11,216 bases of DNA from Flavobacteriales bacterium (GTDB lineage: Bacteria > Bacteroidota > Bacteroidia > Flavobacteriales_D > Cryomorphaceae): assembly GCA_020200995.1 (NCBI GenBank), contig JAIVHQ010000015.1, forward strand, positions 1 to 11,216, in the 5' to 3' direction. The translations under genes were made by a program, and so were the position numbers. The notes beneath the pieces were generated by a model. It worked only from the letters and a program-made list of their open reading frames with translations, ran no database searches and was not told the DNA's origin. This document shows positions 6,621-11,216 of the stretch, in pieces. Within the stretch, counting starts at the first letter, position 1; each line of letters starts with the position of its first letter.

Positions 6621-7948
6621 TGCTTACTTTAGTTCATCCAAGCCCCCAACCGGCGATGAACGAAGACTTTCTGCAATACCTGTGGCGATTCCAAAAGTTC
6701 AAGGATTACGACCTTCGCACCCTTGATGGTGAGGCCGTGCACGTGATTGCCCCCGGCATACAGAATACGAATGCCGGCCCCGATTTTTTGAATTCCCGCC
6801 TCCGAATCGGCAACACCGAATGGGCCGGCAATGTCGAAATTCACATTTCCGCTTCCGATTGGTTCAGGCACAAGCACCACCTCGACAGGGCTTATGACAA
6901 TGTAATTCTTCACGTGGTCTACACCGCCGATGCCGATGTGAGCAGCGGGAGCGGCGACCCATTGCCTGTGCTTTGCCTCAAAGACCGATTTGACTACCAA
7001 ACCTGGCGTTACTACAAGTCTTGGTTGAAGAAAGACGGCTTTATTCCCTGCGAAAATTTGGTGGAAGAGGTACCGGAAATCATCAAATCGGGCACGGTTG
7101 AGGCCGCCTTCATTAGCCGCCTTCAGGACAAATCGGCCCTGTGTTTCGACCACCTGACCGAAACCCGCGGTGACCTCGAAGCGGCTTTTTACAAGCTTTT
7201 GATGCGGGGGTTTGGTTTAAAAGTGAACGCCTTACCTTTTGAGCAATTGGCCCGTGCCACGCCTTTTGCACTGCTGCGCAAATTGTGGAGCGATCGCACC
7301 GATCTGGAAGCACTCCTGCTCGGGCAGGCGGGGTTTTTGACCGAAGTCGATTTTGACCACCCTTATGCCGTTGACCTCGTGAAGAGGTATGCCTTTTTAC
7401 AACGAAAGTTTGACCTCGATCCCATGCCCAAGTCTGCGTGGAAGCTATTCAGGTTGCGGCCTCAGAATTTCCCTGCGATTCGCCTGGCCCAGGTTGCCAC
7501 ATTTTACCACACCCATGGCGCCGTCGCGCAAAAAATCCTGGAGCGTCCCGATTCCGAGTCGGTGTTCGGGCTTTTTGATGTTTCTCTCGAAGGAGATTTT
7601 TGGAAAACACGATATACGCTGGAGCGCGAAAGTGCTCCTGTCAAGAAGCATATTGGCGATACGGCGAAAGGGCTCCTGGTGATCAATGCGGTGGTGCCGT
7701 TTCTCTTCGCTCTGGGAAAATTCAGCAAAGACGAAGCTTTCAGTGAGCGGGCTGTGGCATTGACGGAGGAGCTCCCACCCGAAAACAATAAAGTGATTAG
7801 AGGCTTTAAGAAGTTGGGATTCAGGGCTGAAAATGCTTTTGATTCACAGGGATTACTTCAGTTGAAAAAATTTGGTTGTGATGCCAGAAAATGTCTAACT
7901 TGTAAGACGGGAATACATTTACTCGATCGCCATGCCAAAGCCCATTGA
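6620..7948 (+). CDS. DUF2851 family protein, function unknown
   Basis: This 442-residue soluble protein has no signal peptide or membrane segment and belongs to the uncharacterised DUF2851 family, common in Bacteroidetes. The N-terminal signature is clear: MNEDFLQYLWRFQKF (residues 13-27), NTNAGPDFLNSRLRI (49-63), WAGNVEIHISASDWF (68-82) and AYDNVILHVVY (91-101). The middle is helical. The C-terminus has a cysteine cluster, C420-x4-C425-x2-C428, followed by GIHLL, and another conserved-looking cysteine lies at 144 (FIPCENL). The start could be ATG 6620, which overlaps the pyrF stop by one base, or ATG 6656, which gives the family's usual MNEDFLQYLW opening. Coupling favours 6620 and family alignment favours 6656. 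It overlaps the following pspC frame by 17 bases. The D/E-x-H pattern near the N-terminus hints at a PD-(D/E)XK-like nuclease core, but that is inference only. Confidence 0.88.
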   Translation: MLTLVHPSPQPAMNEDFLQYLWRFQKFKDYDLRTLDGEAVHVIAPGIQNTNAGPDFLNSRLRIGNTEWAGNVEIHISASDWFRHKHHLDRAYDNVILHVVYTADADVSSGSGDPLPVLCLKDRFDYQTWRYYKSWLKKDGFIPCENLVEEVPEIIKSGTVEAAFISRLQDKSALCFDHLTETRGDLEAAFYKLLMRGFGLKVNALPFEQLARATPFALLRKLWSDRTDLEALLLGQAGFLTEVDFDHPYAVDLVKRYAFLQRKFDLDPMPKSAWKLFRLRPQNFPAIRLAQVATFYHTHGAVAQKILERPDSESVFGLFDVSLEGDFWKTRYTLERESAPVKKHIGDTAKGLLVINAVVPFLFALGKFSKDEAFSERAVALTEELPPENNKVIRGFKKLGFRAENAFDSQGLLQLKKFGCDARKCLTCKTGIHLLDRHAKAH

Positions 7949-8165
7949 ATACATCTACAGCTTTTTCGAAAAACAGGCATTCGGAGTATGCGCCTGGTGG
8001 GGTGAAATGCTTGGAATTTCCTCTTCCCGAATCAGGTTGTACTTCATCTACATTTCCTTCATCACCCTTGGGTCGCCATTGATTTTGTATCTCTTCATGG
8101 CATTTTGGAAGGAGTACCCCTCTTTTTTTCGCTTTCGGTCGAGTCCGACCGTTTGGGATTTATAG
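7932..8165 (+). CDS. Small PspC-domain membrane protein
   Basis: A 77-residue protein made almost entirely of a PspC domain. FFEKQAFGVCAWWGEMLGIS (residues 12-31) is followed by RIRLYFIY and a hydrophobic transmembrane span (about 37-58) with the typical FITLGSPLILYLFMAFW. PspC domains occur in phage-shock and envelope-stress proteins; short stand-alone versions like this are common in Bacteroidetes and their role is not defined. It starts 17 bases inside the end of the DUF2851 gene in another frame, so its translation is probably coupled to that gene. Residues past about 62 are basic or polar and look like a cytoplasmic tail. I see no psp operon partners nearby, so a phage-shock function should not be assumed. 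Confidence 0.85.
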   Translation: MPKPIEYIYSFFEKQAFGVCAWWGEMLGISSSRIRLYFIYISFITLGSPLILYLFMAFWKEYPSFFRFRSSPTVWDL

Positions 8166-8207
8166 TCCTGTTTCGGCTTTCGTATTTTGACCAATGCCCG
8201 AAAATGC

Positions 8208-8238
8208 TTTCTTTAGCGACTTATTTGATCTAAATTTC
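8208..8238 (+). promoter_or_regulatory. Possible promoter for the symporter gene
   Basis: TTTC (8208-8211), a 19-base spacer, and TAAATTTC (8231-8238) each differ by one base from the Bacteroidetes TTTG / TAnnTTTG boxes with good spacing. The -7 box ends 23 bases before the ATG at 8262. The 96-base gap after pspC is the first real break since purM, which makes a new transcription start plausible. Confidence 0.27.
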
Positions 8239-8261
8239 TTTATCAAGCCAGTTTGTTACCC

Positions 8262-10328
8262 ATGGGAAATCTTCGGTTCGTTGCTCTGATTGCCTTTCTT
8301 TTTATTTCAAATTTCGCTTTAGGACAAATCGATGCCGAGCTGATCATCTTCAATGACAGCGAGCAAATAGACGACGGCAGGGTCGAGGTCAAAGTCATTT
8401 CCGGCACGCCACCCTACACCTACAAGTGGAGTAATCAAGAAACGCCCCAAAACTCAAAAATGTCGAGTGGACTCACCGAGGGTGTCAGCTTTTCAGTGAT
8501 TGTACAAGACTCCACGGGAGCCACTGTGGATCTGAAAGGTAAAGTGCCCATCACCTCTACCGAAGAGCGCATTAACTCCATCTTTCTGCCCTTGGTGAAC
8601 ACCATTTCTTCTGTGCTCTTTTGGGATCCTTTTGACTTCATCGGGGTTTATGATCCTGTGGTGTACGCTGACGAACGCCGCCTGTACACCGTAAAGCCCG
8701 AGCAGACAAGTCTTCGTCGGGTTTTCCTCATGGAGTGGTACAAAGACGAAGGAGCCAGGATAGAGGAGGGTGATAAGCTGGCCCTGATTCGGAGGAATAA
8801 GAACGACACGCTGACTATTTTTGCGGCCGAGCCGGGGACCCTGGAGAGGTGGAACAGCGTGGGTGAATTGGTGTACGATGCTGATGACCCCGATATGCTC
8901 GCAAAAGCGAATACGGGGGTGATCGGAAGAATTGTCTACGACGAAGCCCAACCGGTGCTCCACCCCAATGGCGATGTACAGGAGAAGGGCATCCCTTTTA
9001 TCGTAGTGTGGCTGGTTTTGGGGGCCTTGTTTTTCACAATCAGGATGCGTTTCATCAACTTCAGGGGTGTCAAACAGGCGCTGCTCTTGGTGGCCGGGAA
9101 GTTTGACGATCCCAATGATGAAGGAGAGGTATCCCATTTTCAGGCACTGACCACTGCACTTTCGGCTACGGTGGGGCTCGGAAACATTGCAGGTGTGGCT
9201 GTGGCCATTGTGATCGGCGGGCCCGGGGCCACTTTTTGGATCATCATCGCGGGCCTCCTCGGAATGGCCAGCAAGTTCACCGAGTGTACTCTTGGGTTGA
9301 AGTATCGCAGAATCAACGATAAAGGCGAAGTGTCGGGCGGGCCGATGTACTACCTCAGCGAGGGCCTCGCGAAGCGCAACATGAAAAAGTTCGGCAAGGT
9401 GCTCGCAGCCCTGTTTGCCATCCTCTGCGTGGGAGGTTCCTTTGGAGGCGGTAATATGTTTCAGTCCAATCAGGCATTTGCGCAGGTGGCTTCGAAAATC
9501 GATTTCTTTCAGAACAACGGAGCGCTTTTCGGAGTGATACTCGCCATTTTGGTGGGCCTCGTAATTCTCGGCGGGATCAAGAGCATTGCCAAGGTGACCG
9601 ATAAGATCGTCCCTGTAATGGTGGGCGTTTACGTCGGGTTTGCCATCATCATTATATTGCTGCACTTTGGCAATATCGGAAATGCTTTTCAAGCCATTTA
9701 CGACGGAGCATTTTCACCTTCGGCCCTCAAGGGAGGAGTAATCGGCGTGTTGATTGTCGGATTTCAAAGGGCTGCTTTTTCCAACGAAGCAGGTGTGGGT
9801 TCAGCATCCATCGCCCATGCGGCATCGCGAACCAAGTACCCCGTGAGTGAAGGCCTTGTTGCCCTGCTCGAACCTTTTGTGGATACTGTACTGGTATGTA
9901 CCATGACGGCTTTGGTATTAATCTTTACCGGTTTCGCCGATACGCCCGGCGACCTTAACGGCTCCGAACTCACCTCGGCGGCATTCAGCAGCATATTCGG
10001 ATGGTTTGACTGGGTACTGCTGGTGGCAATTGTACTCTTTGCATTTTCCACCATGATTTCGTGGTCGTATTACGGCCTCAAGGCGTGGACCTATCTCTTC
10101 GGCACGTCCAAAACCGCCGAAGTAACCTACAAAGCCATCTTTTTGGTTTTTGTAGTGGTGGGAGCTTCAGTGGGTCTCGGCAGCGTGCTCGATTTTTCTG
10201 ACCTGATGATTCTCGGCATGGCCTTCCCCAACATTATGGGCCTGGTAATTTTGTCGGGAGAGGTGAGAAATGAACTAAAATCGTACTTTCACAAAATAAA
10301 GACGGGTGAAATAAAGCGTTTTAAGTAG
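8262..10328 (+). CDS. AGCS-family sodium/amino-acid symporter with an exported N-terminal extension
   Basis: An inner-membrane carrier of the alanine/glycine:cation symporter family, expected to import alanine or glycine with Na+. Of 688 residues, only about 244-664 form the transporter: FIVVWLVLGALFFTIRMRF, the signature HFQALTTALSATVGLGNIAG (293-312), IGGPGATFWII, FSNEAGVGSASIAHAASRT (506-524) and about ten hydrophobic spans. The N-terminal part is unusual. It has a signal peptide (MGNLRFVALIAFLFISNFALG), a SprB-like beta repeat (about 40-86, with SGTPPYTYKWSN), an amphipathic segment FLPLVNTISSVLFWDPF that matches the start of normal AGCS proteins, and then about 110 extra residues resembling a biotinyl/lipoyl barrel (about 140-210). 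The in-frame TTG at 8253 is less likely as the start than ATG 8262, which opens directly on the signal peptide. Substrate specificity cannot be read from the sequence. Usual family members are about 450-600 residues. Confidence 0.92.
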   Translation: MGNLRFVALIAFLFISNFALGQIDAELIIFNDSEQIDDGRVEVKVISGTPPYTYKWSNQETPQNSKMSSGLTEGVSFSVIVQDSTGATVDLKGKVPITSTEERINSIFLPLVNTISSVLFWDPFDFIGVYDPVVYADERRLYTVKPEQTSLRRVFLMEWYKDEGARIEEGDKLALIRRNKNDTLTIFAAEPGTLERWNSVGELVYDADDPDMLAKANTGVIGRIVYDEAQPVLHPNGDVQEKGIPFIVVWLVLGALFFTIRMRFINFRGVKQALLLVAGKFDDPNDEGEVSHFQALTTALSATVGLGNIAGVAVAIVIGGPGATFWIIIAGLLGMASKFTECTLGLKYRRINDKGEVSGGPMYYLSEGLAKRNMKKFGKVLAALFAILCVGGSFGGGNMFQSNQAFAQVASKIDFFQNNGALFGVILAILVGLVILGGIKSIAKVTDKIVPVMVGVYVGFAIIIILLHFGNIGNAFQAIYDGAFSPSALKGGVIGVLIVGFQRAAFSNEAGVGSASIAHAASRTKYPVSEGLVALLEPFVDTVLVCTMTALVLIFTGFADTPGDLNGSELTSAAFSSIFGWFDWVLLVAIVLFAFSTMISWSYYGLKAWTYLFGTSKTAEVTYKAIFLVFVVVGASVGLGSVLDFSDLMILGMAFPNIMGLVILSGEVRNELKSYFHKIKTGEIKRFK

Positions 10329-10335
10329 CGCTGAG

Positions 10336-10355
10336 CGCCCGGGAACCATCGGGCG
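10336..10355 (+). promoter_or_regulatory. Hairpin just before the helix-hairpin-helix gene start
   Basis: cgcccg (10336-10341) and cgggcg (10350-10355) form a perfect 6-bp GC stem around the 8-base loop ggaaccat. It ends three bases before the ATG at 10359 and fills most of the 30-base gap after the symporter stop. No T-run follows, so it is not a standard terminator. It could reduce ribosome access to the start codon or protect the upstream mRNA end. Function is inferred from position only. Confidence 0.4.
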
Positions 10356-10358
10356 ATC

Positions 10359-11216
10359 ATGTTTAAACTGTTCAAACGTTTTCGATCTTACTTTATTCAC
10401 CACCGGGCTGAGCGCAGGGGCACTGTATTTGTCCTCGTTTTAAGCCTTACGGTGATGGCTGTGGCGATGGTTTATCCGCGCCTGGTGGAACCGTCCCCTC
10501 CCGAAATGAGTGGGTCCGTTTTTGAGCGTTTGACTGCGATAGCATCATCAACTGCACGGCGCGGGCAGGACATGGGTGAGTCTTCCGGTAAACAAGTTCC
10601 GCCCGTACTCTTCAATTTTGACCCCAACCAGCTCTCGGATTCAGGGTTTTCAGCTTTGGGCTTTTCGCCAAAAGAGATTGGCACCCTACGTAAATACATG
10701 GCCGCGGGAGCTGAGTTTCGCGAAAAGGATGATTTCGGAAGGCTTTACTTCATGGACGAGGCACGCTTTGACAGCATCCGGCCATATTTACTTCTGCCTG
10801 AAAAGGCGCCACCGAAAAAGACGCGTTACTCCACACAGAAATTTGAAAAAAAAGAGCGGGTGAAATGGTCAGACACCGCCGACTACGATTCGTTTCGGTA
10901 CAACCCCATAAAGGCTGAACTCAATAGCGCCGATACGAACGAGCTGCTGGAAGTGGCGGGAATAGGTTCGTTTTATGCGCGACTCATCGTGGAGTACCGT
11001 GAGGAACTAGGCGGGTATTTCACCCTCGCTCAACTCATGGAACTCTGGAAAATGACGGAGGAGAATGTCGATCGGATTGCCGGGCAGGTCGAAATTGACA
11101 CTGCAGCGATTCGAAAAATTAACATCAACTCCGCAACGGCTCAGCAGCTGTCAAAACACCCGTATATTTCGTTCGGCCTTGCAAGTAAAATCGTTACGCG
11201 GAGAGAGGAGCGAAGG
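10359..11216 (+). CDS. Membrane-anchored helix-hairpin-helix (ComEA-like) protein, 3' end outside the window
   Basis: The frame from ATG 10359 is open for 286 codons to the window end. After a basic N-terminus, residues 22-40 form one transmembrane helix (VFVLVLSLTVMAVAMVYP). Three repeats of the ComEA-type helix-hairpin-helix module follow. The first is about 86-146 (FNFDPN, GFSPKEI, LRKYMAAGAEFREKDDF). The second is about 186-244 (AELNSADTNELLEVAGIGSF, YREELGGYFTLAQL). The third starts at 253 (KININSATAQQLSKHPYI) and runs off the end. Such modules bind DNA without sequence specificity, and ComEA-like proteins act in DNA uptake. Multi-repeat versions like this are widespread in Bacteroidetes and their role is unproven. 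The start is well bounded: an in-frame TGA lies at 10332-10334 and no other start codon lies between. It follows the symporter gene by 30 bases and may be co-transcribed. Confidence 0.82.
   Translation, partial: MFKLFKRFRSYFIHHRAERRGTVFVLVLSLTVMAVAMVYPRLVEPSPPEMSGSVFERLTAIASSTARRGQDMGESSGKQVPPVLFNFDPNQLSDSGFSALGFSPKEIGTLRKYMAAGAEFREKDDFGRLYFMDEARFDSIRPYLLLPEKAPPKKTRYSTQKFEKKERVKWSDTADYDSFRYNPIKAELNSADTNELLEVAGIGSFYARLIVEYREELGGYFTLAQLMELWKMTEENVDRIAGQVEIDTAAIRKININSATAQQLSKHPYISFGLASKIVTRREERR

Noticed and set aside
7932..7948. Possible frameshift or gene fusion where the DUF2851 and pspC frames overlap
   Set aside because: Both frames carry complete family features, with a proper C-terminal motif before the TGA and a proper PspC N-terminus, so a normal short overlap explains it.
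8493..9692. A 399-codon open frame on the minus strand opposite the symporter gene
   Set aside because: It lies fully antisense to a clear AGCS gene. Its product is rich in His/Pro/Gln, without membrane or domain pattern, as expected from codon bias on the opposite strand.
1..11216. Defence island, CRISPR array, transposon, prophage or biosynthetic cluster
   Set aside because: No repeats with spacers, transposase or integrase motifs, nuclease-helicase sets or synthase modules were seen. All genes but one or two are conserved housekeeping or envelope genes.

Overview
The window looks like ordinary chromosomal DNA from a member of the Bacteroidota, most likely a Flavobacteriales-type lineage. 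The evidence is a type III glutamine synthetase, an OmpA/PD40/TPR envelope protein of the kind found near type IX secretion and gliding loci, a DUF2851 protein, the Bacteroidetes-style divergent PurM, and the Bacteroidetes subgroup of AGCS symporters. Intergenic regions lack clear Shine-Dalgarno sequences, as is usual in this phylum. By eye the G+C content is near 50%, which is fairly high for Flavobacteriales. Every gene is on the + strand. I see no tRNA, rRNA, CRISPR array, transposase, phage gene or recognisable defence system.

Layout. (1) 1-911: C-terminal part of type III glutamine synthetase (nitrogen assimilation), cut by the window start and followed by a hairpin terminator at 938-976. 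(2) 912-1249: 338-base intergenic stretch holding the terminator and a weak promoter candidate. (3) 1250-3256: secreted TPR-PD40-carboxypeptidase-regulatory-OmpA protein that probably ties the outer membrane to peptidoglycan. (4) 3255-3550: intergenic region with a large imperfect palindrome of about 133 bp centred on a GC-rich 14-base perfect palindrome, then a second hairpin terminator at 3433-3471. (5) 3551-8165: a tightly packed, probably translationally coupled cluster purM-prfA-pyrF-DUF2851-pspC. It mixes purine synthesis, translation termination, pyrimidine synthesis, an uncharacterised protein and a small PspC-domain membrane protein. Junctions are 5-base gaps, 1-base overlaps or a 17-base overlap. 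(6) 8262-10328: an AGCS-family sodium/amino-acid symporter with an unusual exported N-terminal region of about 240 residues. (7) 10359-11216: a membrane-anchored protein with three helix-hairpin-helix units, cut by the window end.

The best candidates for something new are the symporter's N-terminal extension, which reads as a SprB-like beta repeat followed by a biotinyl/lipoyl-like barrel inserted just before the first transport helix; the 133-bp palindromic element that begins on the stop codon of the OmpA-family gene; and the DUF2851 protein, whose conserved acidic/His motif and C-terminal cysteine cluster have a nuclease-like look. None of these is proven here. The rest is conserved housekeeping.
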